Made by a program: the position numbers and the translations under genes. The notes beneath the pieces are model-generated. The model was not told the DNA's origin. It saw nothing but the letters and a program-made list of their open reading frames with translations, and did no database searches. From the NCBI RefSeq assembly GCF_002742265.1, contig NZ_MDGL01000126.1, positions 1 to 64,000 of the forward strand: DNA of 64,000 bases. Reading direction: 5' to 3'. This document shows, in pieces, positions 1-7,946 of this stretch. Position 1 is the first letter of the stretch. Each line of letters opens with the position of its first letter. This stretch comes from Maribacter sp. 4G9. Lineage in GTDB: Bacteria > Bacteroidota > Bacteroidia > Flavobacteriales > Flavobacteriaceae.

Positions 1-99
1 GATGCCGCGTTTTTGGAGTGCCTTCAAAAAACCGTTGAGCTCGTCACCGGTCTTGAACTGTTTAAAAAAATTGTCGTCGAATAATTCCTCGTTCTTCAT
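1..99 (-). CDS. IS256-family transposase, N-terminal fragment (runs off the window)
   Basis: Reading the minus strand from the ATG at 99-97 gives 33 codons without a stop to the window edge. The translation starts MKNEELFDDNFFKQFKTGDE and continues to an LQKRGI segment. I recognise this as the N-terminus of Bacteroidota IS256 (mutator-type) transposases, where it normally leads into a conserved segment reading roughly EKMLEGELDAHLGY. The DDE catalytic core would lie outside the window, so whether the element is intact cannot be judged. The DNA between the start codon and position about 184 holds a large palindrome and a probable terminal repeat, as expected at the 5' end of an insertion sequence. 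Confidence 0.75.
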   Translation of the reverse strand, partial: MKNEELFDDNFFKQFKTGDELNGFLKALQKRGI

Positions 100-121
100 A
101 ATGGTGTGAAAATTTAAAGTT

Positions 122-157
122 AAAAAAATAGCGGGGGCATGCCCCCGCTATTTTTTT
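122..157. terminator. 36-bp perfect palindrome upstream of the transposase start
   Basis: The palindrome is perfect over 36 bases: a run of seven A, a GC-rich core of GCGGGGGCA facing TGCCCCCGC, then a run of seven T. Either strand would form a very stable hairpin followed by a U tract, so it reads as a bidirectional rho-independent terminator. It lies 23 bp before the transposase ATG, where it would block read-through from outside promoters. That protective role is known for other insertion sequences and is inferred here. Confidence 0.7.
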
Positions 158-302
158 ATTTACACACTTTATGAGATAGTCCCGTAAAAAAAGACATTAT
201 TCGGTTTATAAACAAGAACTTTTCTAGCCCGTTCAAGTGTTCACAGGCCATTTCTTTACGATTTACATTTCTAAACTTTTAAACGGCCTAATAATACATT
301 AC

Positions 303-887
303 CTAGAGTTTTGTACTGTCATTACCAGTGGTATTCACTTTGTTTTTTCCTCTTCTATCTATTTCCAATGCCCTTTTATAAAAATCTCTAAATTTCTCCT
401 TGTTGTATTTCGCTCGCATAGCAGATAGCACATCTGCCAATCCTAAACTGGTCCAATCCCATAACATAGTATCAAAATTGTACTTGTACATCTGCTTACC
501 AACTTCGGTGTGGATTTTGTCAATTTCCTTTTTTTCGATTCCGTTTTCGAGTAGTCTTTCCTGAACTAATTTTTCATTTGCTGCCGTAAACTCCGTGTCG
601 AGATAGGGTTCCAAAATCCAATCCCAATTCCAGCTATGCTCAGATAAAACGATATCATTATTCTCGGCAAATCTCTTCAAACACTCTTTCTTTTCTGAGG
701 ATACAAAAACAATATCACCTGCAACATAAATTTTACAAATTCCGAATTCAACACAAATGGATTGGATCTCATCAGCTTTAATCCGTTTTTCTGGATATGC
801 AAAGGAAGGCTCAAAGGGATATTCGGTTATCAGAATAAAATTTTCGTGAATATTGGATTTTCCTATGCCACAGAGTAAGTTTTTCAT
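303..887 (-). CDS. Hypothetical protein, 194 aa
   Basis: I do not recognise a family. The frame is open further upstream to 980, but I chose the ATG at 887 because from there the sequence (MKNLLCGIGKSNIHENFILI) looks like a normal cytoplasmic start, while the extra upstream residues look like translated noncoding DNA. The protein is soluble-looking and charged, with no signal peptide or membrane segment. It has an aromatic stretch (HSWNWDWILEPYLD) and a C-terminal basic helix. It stands alone between the IS end and a gene-poor segment, with no operon partner. The setting suggests an acquired orphan gene. Confidence 0.6.
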   Translation of the reverse strand: MKNLLCGIGKSNIHENFILITEYPFEPSFAYPEKRIKADEIQSICVEFGICKIYVAGDIVFVSSEKKECLKRFAENNDIVLSEHSWNWDWILEPYLDTEFTAANEKLVQERLLENGIEKKEIDKIHTEVGKQMYKYNFDTMLWDWTSLGLADVLSAMRAKYNKEKFRDFYKRALEIDRRGKNKVNTTGNDSTKL

Positions 888-925
888 TTCATATATTAAA
901 ATATTAAAAATAGCTCTATTTAACA

Positions 926-976
926 TGAGTTCGACGTAAGAACTCACGCAATATAACATTCCGCCTAACTTTAGGC
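926..976 (-). repeat. attC-like paired inverted repeats (weak)
   Basis: On the minus strand a GCCTAA / TTAGGC inverted repeat (976-963) is followed about 15 bp later by a 7-bp inverted repeat, TGAGTTC / GAACTCA (946-926). The GTTAGGC part fits the GTTRRRY core of integron attC sites. The opposite RYYYAAC box is imperfect and in an unexpected position, so this may be only a cruciform. It lies directly upstream of the orphan gene at 303-887. Confidence 0.25.
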
Positions 977-1166
977 TCATAAACCGAAAGCAATTAATAG
1001 GCTTCTAGAAAAAATTATTTTAGAATCAACTCATTCCTCTTATTTTGAACATAAAACTTCTAGTTGAATTAGAATCAAGCACTTTCTATTTGAGATGATT
1101 TATTGATAATAGTTTCAATATCTTCCTTCAAAAAGTTAGAACCCTGTCCGTTTGAGGTCACGAATA

Positions 1167-1225
1167 AATAGTTCAAAAAGAAAAAACGCCAAGTTTGCTT
1201 GAGCGTTTTTTTGTTTGAACTATTT
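1167..1225. terminator. Long hairpin, possible bidirectional terminator
   Basis: A 12-bp perfect outer stem (1167-1178 region with 1214-1225) encloses a second stem built from AAAAAACGC pairing with GCGTTTTTT around a CAAG / CTTG tip. Poly-T follows the inner stem on either strand. No gene ends immediately next to it. It may be a remnant of a mobile element or a terminator of a lost gene. Confidence 0.45.
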
Positions 1226-1394
1226 TCAACGCAGAGCATTGTAGGTATAGCTAGTATGCAATAACTACTGAACTCTCTATTTTTTGCAAGGAACGCCCGT
1301 GGAAAGTCGCTTTGCCAAATTACCTCGCTTGCAAGAATGAATCAACAAGAAGTTGAATACGAAGAAAATCTGTCTGAATAAGTAATCTTATTAC

Positions 1395-2375
1395 TTACTT
1401 CCTTTTATCCAAAATATCCGAAACGATCATTTTGGCATGTATTCTTGAATTTTCAATAAACCATTTGTGGGTTTCCATCCCCCCGCAGATTACACCGGCC
1501 AAATAAAGATTTTTAACATTGGTTTCCATCGTTTCCGGATTATACTCCGGTAGCCGTTTCTCGTCTTCTGAAATATGGATGCCCAACATTTTTAAGAATT
1601 CAAAATTAGGTTTATATCCAGTAAGAGCCAGTACAAAATCATTGGGCAAACTTTGGGTCTCCCCTTTTTCGATGCTAATTTCTATGGAATCCTCATGGAT
1701 GGCCTTCACCGTACTACTAAAATACGCCTTGATACTTTTTTCCTCGATCCTGTTAATAATATCTGGCCGTACCCAATACTTTACGCGCTGACCAACTTCC
1801 GGCCCCCTTATGACCAACGTAACTTCCGCACCCTTTCTCCAACATTCCAAAGCCGCATCTATGGCACTATTACTGGCTCCTATTACAGCTACCTTTTGAC
1901 CGGCATAATAGTGTGGGCTTCCGTAGTAATGGGCTACTTTTTCCAAATCCTCACCCGGAACGTTCAGTAAATTGGGAATATCATAAAAACCTGTGGCCAC
2001 GATAACGTTTTTGCCCTCATAGGTACCCTTGCTCGTTCTTACTTGAAAGGTATCGGCAACTTTTTGAACATCAAGGACTTTTTCAAATAAGTGTATGTTG
2101 AGTTTATTGGCAGTTACAATTCTTCGGTAATACTCCAGGGCTTCGTCTCGCTTCGGTTTGGCCTCTTTGCTGATAAATGGGATGTCGTCAATTTCCAATC
2201 TCTCCGAAGAGGAAAAGAACTGCATATTGGCGGGGTAATTGAACAAGGAATTCACAATAGGCCCCTTTTCCAAAATGACGTAGGATAATCCTTTTTTTTG
2301 GGCTTCCAATCCACAGGCAATGCCAATTGGCCCTCCTCCAATGATTACGATATTAAACAAATCCATGCTGCCCAT
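1395..2375 (-). CDS. ypdA: YpdA-family bacillithiol disulfide reductase-like flavoprotein
   Basis: This is a 326-residue FAD/NAD(P)-dependent oxidoreductase. An N-terminal FAD-binding motif GGGPIGIAC (residues 13-21) includes the cysteine that is conserved in YpdA. A second dinucleotide motif, VIGASNSAID, sits at about 164-173, and a C-terminal NLYLAGVICGG segment contacts FAD. The CxxC redox pair of thioredoxin reductases is absent, as expected for YpdA. In families that make bacillithiol, YpdA reduces bacillithiol disulfide with NADPH. The ATG at 2375 gives the usual family length; the longer open frame upstream is A/T-rich noncoding DNA and contains a promoter match at 2408-2436. Transcribed alone, divergent from the CBS gene. 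Confidence 0.85.
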   Translation of the reverse strand: MGSMDLFNIVIIGGGPIGIACGLEAQKKGLSYVILEKGPIVNSLFNYPANMQFFSSSERLEIDDIPFISKEAKPKRDEALEYYRRIVTANKLNIHLFEKVLDVQKVADTFQVRTSKGTYEGKNVIVATGFYDIPNLLNVPGEDLEKVAHYYGSPHYYAGQKVAVIGASNSAIDAALECWRKGAEVTLVIRGPEVGQRVKYWVRPDIINRIEEKSIKAYFSSTVKAIHEDSIEISIEKGETQSLPNDFVLALTGYKPNFEFLKMLGIHISEDEKRLPEYNPETMETNVKNLYLAGVICGGMETHKWFIENSRIHAKMIVSDILDKRK

Positions 2376-2407
2376 TTTATTGAAGTAAAATTCAATTTTG
2401 AAAAGTA

Positions 2408-2436
2408 CAAAACTAGGTATTTTAAATAAGAAACAA
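2408..2436 (-). promoter_or_regulatory. Bacteroidota-type promoter of ypdA
   Basis: On the minus strand a TTG at 2436-2434 and a TAGTTTTG at 2415-2408 are separated by 18 bp. They match the -33 TTG and -7 TAnnTTTG consensus of this phylum with good spacing. The transcript would start near 2402, giving a leader of about 27 nt before the ATG at 2375. Confidence 0.55.
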
Positions 2437-2546
2437 GATTTGAAATGATATTGAAAAAGTCGCAAAATCCTTTCTATAAATGATTTTTATCATGCTTTAA
2501 GTATTCGAATTGAACGACCTTTAAGTAACAATTAAAAACCAAAGTT

Positions 2547-2972
2547 ATGAGTTTAAGACATAGAGTGCCCGTTTCGACCATTATGACAAAAAAGATTATC
2601 ACGTTGAACAGCAATGATCAATTGGAAACTGCAGAGCGCTTGTTCAAACAGCACCATATCCGGCATATTCCGGTTGTGGAAGGGGATAGGATCATCGGGA
2701 TGTTGAGCTTGACGGATTTGCTTCGCATAAGTTTTGCCGATGGTGCCTACGAAGAAGATGCAGATGTGGAGACCATCGTTTACAACATGTTCACCATTTC
2801 ACAGGTGATGGCCAAGAATCTAAAGAGTGTTTCTTCCGATACAACGATCAAGGAAGTGGCCGAAATCTTGTCGCATAATGAATTTCATGCGCTACCGGTG
2901 GTGGATGGAGAGACCTTGGTAGGAATCGTGACCACTACAGATTTGATAAAGTACCTCTTGGAGCAGTATTAG
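2547..2972 (+). CDS. CBS-domain protein (two CBS domains)
   Basis: The 141-residue protein consists almost entirely of a Bateman pair. CBS1 covers about residues 8-65, with IRHIPVVEGDRIIGMLSLTD. CBS2 covers about 80-141, with FHALPVVDGETLVGIVTTTD. Such pairs bind adenosine nucleotides and act as sensors. No fused catalytic, channel or DNA-binding domain is present, so the effector partner is unknown. It is divergent from ypdA and convergent with rpe, sharing a bidirectional terminator with it. A plain ATG start after an A-rich leader is used. Confidence 0.85.
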   Translation: MSLRHRVPVSTIMTKKIITLNSNDQLETAERLFKQHHIRHIPVVEGDRIIGMLSLTDLLRISFADGAYEEDADVETIVYNMFTISQVMAKNLKSVSSDTTIKEVAEILSHNEFHALPVVDGETLVGIVTTTDLIKYLLEQY

Positions 2973-2988
2973 TTTTTAGGATAAAAAT

Positions 2989-3027
2989 AAAGGTGGTCAA
3001 TATCGTTTACCGATTATTGACCACCTT
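2989..3027. terminator. Bidirectional terminator shared by the CBS gene and rpe, one arm inside rpe
   Basis: A perfect 13-14 bp stem is formed by AAAGGTGGTCAATA (2989-3002) and its complement at about 3015-3027. The loop contains the rpe stop codon (TAA at 3009-3007), so the hairpin arm at 3015-3027 encodes the last residues of Rpe. T runs flank both sides. It serves the plus-strand CBS gene and the minus-strand rpe. Confidence 0.8.
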
Positions 3028-3699
3028 TTGTTCGTAGTTTCCATCTGCCGCACGTTTCAAGTCCAGAATTGTTTGCGCCGGATTTTCACTTTTAAAAACG
3101 AAACTGCCCGCCACCAATACATCGGCACCAGCTTCGGTTAGTTTTTTGGCATTTTCTGAGGTTACGCCCCCATCGATTTCTATGAGGGCCGTAGCCTTTT
3201 TTATATTGATAAGCTCTTTTAGGGCTTTAATTTTTACATAGGTGTTATCGATAAAGGATTGTCCCCCAAATCCAGGGTTCACACTCATGAGCAATACTAA
3301 ATCAATATCGTTGATGATATCCTCCAATAAATTGATATTACTATGTGGATTTAGAGATACCCCAGCCTTCATCCCTTTTGCTTTAATCGCCTGTATAGTT
3401 CGGTGTAGATGGGTACATGCTTCGTAGTGAACCGTCAGGATAGAGGCTCCTAGTTCAGCAAATGTATTAATATAGCGGTCAGGGTCAACAATCATCAAAT
3501 GTACATCCAAGGGTTTGGTAGCATGTTTTTGAATGGCTTTGATAACGGGCATCCCATACGAAATGTTTGGAACGAAAACCCCGTCCATGACATCGATATG
3601 GTGCCAATCGGCATCACTATTGTTAACCATTTCGACGTCACGCCTTAAATTTCCGAAATCCGCTGCAAGTAGAGATGGGGCTATTTTTGTTTTTCGCAT
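3007..3699 (-). CDS. rpe: Ribulose-phosphate 3-epimerase
   Basis: Converts D-ribulose 5-phosphate to D-xylulose 5-phosphate in the pentose phosphate pathway. The 230-residue TIM barrel is of normal length and carries IAPSLLAADF at the start. The metal-binding set is visible: His34 and Asp36 in HHIDVMDGVFVPN, His67 in DVHLMI, and the later Asp in EIDGGV. A flexible phosphate-binding loop SVNPGFGGQ is present. The last residues are encoded within the terminator hairpin. It follows the exported-protein cluster on the same strand with a 67-bp gap, so it may be co-transcribed or have its own promoter. Confidence 0.97.
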   Translation of the reverse strand: MRKTKIAPSLLAADFGNLRRDVEMVNNSDADWHHIDVMDGVFVPNISYGMPVIKAIQKHATKPLDVHLMIVDPDRYINTFAELGASILTVHYEACTHLHRTIQAIKAKGMKAGVSLNPHSNINLLEDIINDIDLVLLMSVNPGFGGQSFIDNTYVKIKALKELINIKKATALIEIDGGVTSENAKKLTEAGADVLVAGSFVFKSENPAQTILDLKRAADGNYEQKVVNNR

Positions 3700-3766
3700 T
3701 TTGTATCCGCTATATTATCATGCAAAAATAGTGATTTGAGTTTTGCATAACCCAATGTGATTCGCT

Positions 3767-4750
3767 TTACGGTCTCATTTTTTCAAAGTAATTTATCAAA
3801 TCATTTTCCGCCGCTATATATCCAAAAGAACTCCATGAGGGGCTATCCACTAAATCCAACATTATCTCTTTGGCTTTTTCTTTTTCGTTATTATAAAAAT
3901 ACCAGTTAGAAAGTCCATAGGCCACCGCATCGTTCGATGGATTTCCGGATTTGTTTCGTAGAAGGGAGTCTATTGGAATCAATCCTTTGTACAATTTACA
4001 AAGTTCATAATAGCTTTGGTTTTCAATTACATCCATTTTTTCGGTAATAGGTTCCAACATTTCATTTGCCAATGTTTCGTTTCCAAGTCTGCGTTGTATC
4101 ATATATAGCCAATGAGTGCTTGAAACTATATTATCATCCAGCTCTCCTGATTTCCTACAGTTTAGATACGCATCAAATGCTTTTTCATAGTCGTGTACTA
4201 GATAATACGCCAAACCCAAATGATACCAGATATTTCCGTGTAGTGTGCTTACCGGAATGTTCATGGCATTTGGCATCCCATCGGGTTCAATTTCGTTGGG
4301 CTTTCCTTCGATGAGGTTTTTTGCTTTCTCCAAATCTGAGATTGCCTTGCCAAATTCCCGTATGGAGATATATCGGTGTCCGCGATGTCGGAAAAAACGG
4401 GCGTCCTCAGGGAATTTCTCGATTCCTTTTGAATATAAGGCAATGGCATCTTCATACTTTCCAAGATAGGCGGTCCGTCTTCCGTACCAAATCAGGGCAT
4501 CGGCGCTATTGGGATTGCTTTCATAGACTTGTTTCGCCTCTACGTATTGGGTCAACATTTTCTCGGAAGGCTCGGGAATACCGAATTCCTTGCCCAATGG
4601 GGTAATGAATCGATCAGATGTTCCCTGGAAAAGGGTTACCGTCTCCGTAGCTTCCGTTTTTTCCTTTTTAATTTCTCTGCAACCGGTAAAAACCATCGTT
4701 AAACCCAATAGCAAAAATGCCTGGCCGACCGGAATTCTATATATACTCAT
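3767..4750 (-). CDS. TPR-repeat lipoprotein
   Basis: The 327-residue protein starts with a lipoprotein signal (MSIYRIPVGQAFLLLGLTMVFTGC, lipobox VFTGC), so it is probably anchored in an outer or inner membrane facing the periplasm. Tetratricopeptide-like helical repeats are visible between about residues 60 and 240, for example ALIWYGRRTAYLGKYEDAIALYSKGIE split into the usual A and B helices. No enzyme motif is seen. It begins 2 bp after the stop of the propeller protein at 4753-7857, implying one transcript and a related role, perhaps a scaffold. The substrate or partner is unknown. Confidence 0.8.
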   Translation of the reverse strand: MSIYRIPVGQAFLLLGLTMVFTGCREIKKEKTEATETVTLFQGTSDRFITPLGKEFGIPEPSEKMLTQYVEAKQVYESNPNSADALIWYGRRTAYLGKYEDAIALYSKGIEKFPEDARFFRHRGHRYISIREFGKAISDLEKAKNLIEGKPNEIEPDGMPNAMNIPVSTLHGNIWYHLGLAYYLVHDYEKAFDAYLNCRKSGELDDNIVSSTHWLYMIQRRLGNETLANEMLEPITEKMDVIENQSYYELCKLYKGLIPIDSLLRNKSGNPSNDAVAYGLSNWYFYNNEKEKAKEIMLDLVDSPSWSSFGYIAAENDLINYFEKMRP

Positions 4751-4752
4751 GA

Positions 4753-7700
4753 CTATTCCCCAATTTGAACCGCTTTTTTTCCCGCTTTTTCCAATATGGC
4801 ATTGACCTCGGGCAATTGAGAACCCATTACTTTGTTCAAATTTGACAAGAGGGTTTCAAGTTCCGCAGAAAGTTCTTTAAAAACCTTATAGGCCCCGTCA
4901 GTAGGTCTGGCATCTCCGGTCTCAACGCTTCTACGTAAGGAGGAAAGACGATTGTTCAACTTGATCGGAAAATTCAGAGGATCTTGAGGGGACTGGTTCT
5001 TAACTTGATATAGTTTTTCTTCAATGGCCGTCAAACTATCTAAAAAAGGAGCGACTTTTCGCTTAAAATTGGAACCTGAAAGTGCCTCTTTTTGCGCGTT
5101 CAATTGTTCGCGAACCAGGCGTATTTTAATAACCGCTTCATTCGCGGCACTGGTCTTGTTCATAATCTTATTGGCCAGTTCAAATTGTTCTTGAAGATCG
5201 GCTTTGGTTATACCCTTTAAATTGGGGTTCATTTCTATGTCGAAAGTAAATGTTTCTTCATAGTCGCCTGTTTTCATTTTCACTTTGTAAGTCCCTAAGG
5301 GAGCTTTTGGTCCTCTTTGGGGTCGACCGCTCCAAATGATCATTCCGTCGAAAACCGTCGCGCCGGGGTAACGTAAATCCCATGTGAATGTATTTAGGCC
5401 TTTTGCCGTTGTGGGTTTTGACGACCCCCCTCGTTCCCACCAAGGGGCGTCCGGGTCTTTTTCATATTTAGGCTTACTACCCGTAAAAGTGTCGATAATC
5501 ATATTATTTGCATCCAATATTTCGAAAGTAATCGTGTCTTGTTCAGATTTGAGATAATATTGGATGGTTGCATCGCTGATTCCACGAATGGCGTTCTTCG
5601 GTTTGAATAGCACGGCATCTTGTTCCTTCATTTCTGGTTTGTACTGCCTTAAAGGTTGTATATCGTCCAAGATCCAAAATCCACGGCCGTGGGTTCCAAG
5701 TACAACATCATTGTCCTTAATTACCAAATCTCTTACAGGTGTATCGGGCAGTTTTAACTGGAGGCTTTGCCATAAATCCCCATCGTTTATTGAGAAATAG
5801 ACACCATGTTCCGTGGCAAGAAACAAAAGCCCTTCCCTAACGGGATCTTCCCGAACCGCCCTCGCAAAATGTCCATCGGAAATTCCGTTGATTATCTTCT
5901 TCCATGTTTTTCCATAATCATGGGTCTTAAAAACATAAGGCTGCCTGTCATCGACCTGATATCGGTTTGCCGCAACATACAAGGTTCCGGGGTTATGTAC
6001 CGATTCATCAATTATGCTTACCCTTGAAAATTTTGGTAAATCTTCTGGGGTAATATCTTCCCAATTCTTTCCGCCATCCCTAGTGATATGTATTTTCCCA
6101 TCATCAGAACCTGCCCAAATAGTATTGATATCATGGGTTGATGGTGCAAGAGCGAAAACCGTTGCATAAATTTCCGGCCCATTCATATCCATTGTAATTA
6201 CACCGCCCGTTTTTCCCAAAGTGGAAGGGTCGGCATAGGTTAGATCGGGACTTATCTTTTCCCATGACTGGCCGTCGTCCGTTGTTTTCCAAACATGTTG
6301 GGAACAGGTGTACATTACATTTGGATCTTGGGGAGCAAACATGATAGGAAAAGTCCACTGCCAACGTTCGGGCAGTGCACTTGCCGGTTCGCCCGAGAAA
6401 AATCTCGGATATACCTGTATGTCCCGGGTTTGGCCATTGCTTCTATCGTAACGTGTTAAAAGAGCACCTTGGCTACCTGCATAAAAAATATCCTTTTTAA
6501 CTGGGTGTTGTGTGATCCATCCGCTCTCGCCACCACCTACGGCATAATACCACCCATGATTTGGCCCATGGGCTTGCATATGGTCCCAGCCATCGCTGGG
6601 CATGGCCAATGTACTATTGTCCTGTTGGGCACCTGCTACGTGATATGGCACATCATTGGTAGCCGTGACATGATAAAACTGTGTAGTAACGTAATCTTCC
6701 TCCGTCCAGGTTTTTCCACCGTTAATACTAACGACACTGCCACCATCATTTGATGAAACCATTCGATCTGGATTGTTTGGATCAATCCATAAGTCATGAT
6801 TATCCCCGTGAGGCACTTTTATTTCTGTATCGAAAGTTTTTCCACTGTCGGTAGATTTCCAGAAATCGACATTTAGGCAATAGACCGTTTCCTTGTCCAT
6901 AGGATCGGCATAAATTCGCGAGTAATAAAATGCACGTTGCCGCAATTTTCGCTCATCGTTGGTTCTTTCCCAAGTTTTTCCACCATCATCGGAACGGAAA
7001 ACACCGCCTTCATTGGCCTCTACGATGGCCCAAACGCGGTTGGAATCTACAGGGGAAACGGTAACACCTATTTTTCCGATAGGTGGTGCGGGCATTCCCT
7101 CGTTGCTGGTTAGATCGTTCCAGGTATCCCCTCCATCAGTGGATTTCCATAATTTGGAATCGCCACCACCACCCCACATTTTCCAAGCTTTTCGTTGTAC
7201 TTCCCAAGTGCTGGCATACAGAACATCTGGATTGTTGCGGTCGATAATCAAGTCCACTGCTCCAGCTTTGGGGCTCACGTATAAAACTTTTTCCCAAGTT
7301 TCGCCACCATTTGTGCTTTTAAAGACCCCTCGTTCTTCATTATCGCCATAGGGGTGTCCCAAAGCGGCCACATAGACAATGTCTGCATTTGTAGGATGAA
7401 TCCGGATTCTAGCAATGGCCTGAGTTTCCTCCAAACCCAAATGCTTCCAGGTTTCACCTGCATCCGTGGATTTATACACACCATCCCCTTGTGTAATACT
7501 TCCCCTCAGCTGTACCTCACCCATTCCAATATATACAATATCCGGGTTGGTTTCGGCAATTGCTACGGCACCCACTGAAGAACTGGTAACCTGCCCGTCA
7601 GTGACGGGTTTCCATTCGTTGCCACCATCAGTGGTCTTCCATAAACCGCCACCTGTGGCCCCAAAGTAATATTCATTGGGTCTGGATGGGCTTCCCGCAG

Positions 7701-7857
7701 CACCTAGAGATCTTCCACCACGTGCCGGACCTATATTGCGCCATTCCAGTTGTTCGTAAAACGATGGGTCAATGGGTAGCTCTTCCGTTTGAGAAAAAGC
7801 GAACGTTACACAAAAAATAAAAATAACGATTAGTGGAGTTTTGTACTTTGAATTCAT
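4753..7857 (-). CDS. Secreted BNR/VPS10 (sortilin-like) beta-propeller protein
   Basis: The 1034-residue protein starts with a classical signal peptide (MNSKYKTPLIVIFIFCVTFAFSQ). From about residue 30 to 700 it carries a long series of Asp-box/BNR-type blades: TTDGGNEW, STDAGETW, STNGGETW, STDGGDTW, SDDGGKTW, INGGKTW, TTDDGQSW, TRDGGKNW, THDYGKTW. These correspond to the sortilin (VPS10) or WD40/YVTN/BNR-like propeller families, often annotated as glycosyl hydrolase in Bacteroidota. About 300 C-terminal residues contain a beta-rich domain and a helical bundle. No T9SS sorting domain is recognisable at the C-terminus. It lies between the heme-propeller lipoprotein and the TPR lipoprotein. Substrate unknown. 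Confidence 0.85.
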   Translation of the reverse strand: MNSKYKTPLIVIFIFCVTFAFSQTEELPIDPSFYEQLEWRNIGPARGGRSLGAAGSPSRPNEYYFGATGGGLWKTTDGGNEWKPVTDGQVTSSSVGAVAIAETNPDIVYIGMGEVQLRGSITQGDGVYKSTDAGETWKHLGLEETQAIARIRIHPTNADIVYVAALGHPYGDNEERGVFKSTNGGETWEKVLYVSPKAGAVDLIIDRNNPDVLYASTWEVQRKAWKMWGGGGDSKLWKSTDGGDTWNDLTSNEGMPAPPIGKIGVTVSPVDSNRVWAIVEANEGGVFRSDDGGKTWERTNDERKLRQRAFYYSRIYADPMDKETVYCLNVDFWKSTDSGKTFDTEIKVPHGDNHDLWIDPNNPDRMVSSNDGGSVVSINGGKTWTEEDYVTTQFYHVTATNDVPYHVAGAQQDNSTLAMPSDGWDHMQAHGPNHGWYYAVGGGESGWITQHPVKKDIFYAGSQGALLTRYDRSNGQTRDIQVYPRFFSGEPASALPERWQWTFPIMFAPQDPNVMYTCSQHVWKTTDDGQSWEKISPDLTYADPSTLGKTGGVITMDMNGPEIYATVFALAPSTHDINTIWAGSDDGKIHITRDGGKNWEDITPEDLPKFSRVSIIDESVHNPGTLYVAANRYQVDDRQPYVFKTHDYGKTWKKIINGISDGHFARAVREDPVREGLLFLATEHGVYFSINDGDLWQSLQLKLPDTPVRDLVIKDNDVVLGTHGRGFWILDDIQPLRQYKPEMKEQDAVLFKPKNAIRGISDATIQYYLKSEQDTITFEILDANNMIIDTFTGSKPKYEKDPDAPWWERGGSSKPTTAKGLNTFTWDLRYPGATVFDGMIIWSGRPQRGPKAPLGTYKVKMKTGDYEETFTFDIEMNPNLKGITKADLQEQFELANKIMNKTSAANEAVIKIRLVREQLNAQKEALSGSNFKRKVAPFLDSLTAIEEKLYQVKNQSPQDPLNFPIKLNNRLSSLRRSVETGDARPTDGAYKVFKELSAELETLLSNLNKVMGSQLPEVNAILEKAGKKAVQIGE

Positions 7858-7946
7858 ATTGGTGTTGGTTTTATTTATTTTAAAATGATAAAAAATATAA
7901 GATGAAAATTACTGGTTCTGTAGCTTGTAATTAATGGAATAGCAAT

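Larger units (their letters stand above)
1..184 (-). mobile_element. Terminal part of an IS256-type insertion sequence
   Basis: This stretch combines the transposase start (99-1), the palindrome at 122-157, and a stretch at about 158-184 whose minus-strand reading (ggactatctcataaagtgtg) resembles, as I remember them, ends of Bacteroidota IS256-like elements. The exact boundary and target-site duplication cannot be established because the other end lies outside the window. Insertion here fits the gene-poor, orphan-gene character of the next 1.2 kb. Confidence 0.5.
888..1394. other. About 500 bp without a supported gene; hairpins and degraded reading frames
   Basis: No intact gene is visible. 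The segment contains an attC-like pair of inverted repeats (926-976) and a long hairpin at 1167-1225. A minus-strand open stretch ends at a stop at 1075; its tail reads YLFVTSNGQGSNFLKEDIE and looks like the C-terminus of a lost protein. A short plus-strand open stretch ends at about 1381 (MNQQEVEYEENLSE) and vaguely recalls Rpn/PD-(D/E)XK transposase tails. I regard both frames as possible relics and not as genes. Confidence 0.4.

Noticed and set aside
1141-1165. Sequence around 1141-1165 considered as a tRNA 3' end or attachment site
   Set aside because: No TpsiC arm, acceptor stem or CCA can be folded from it.
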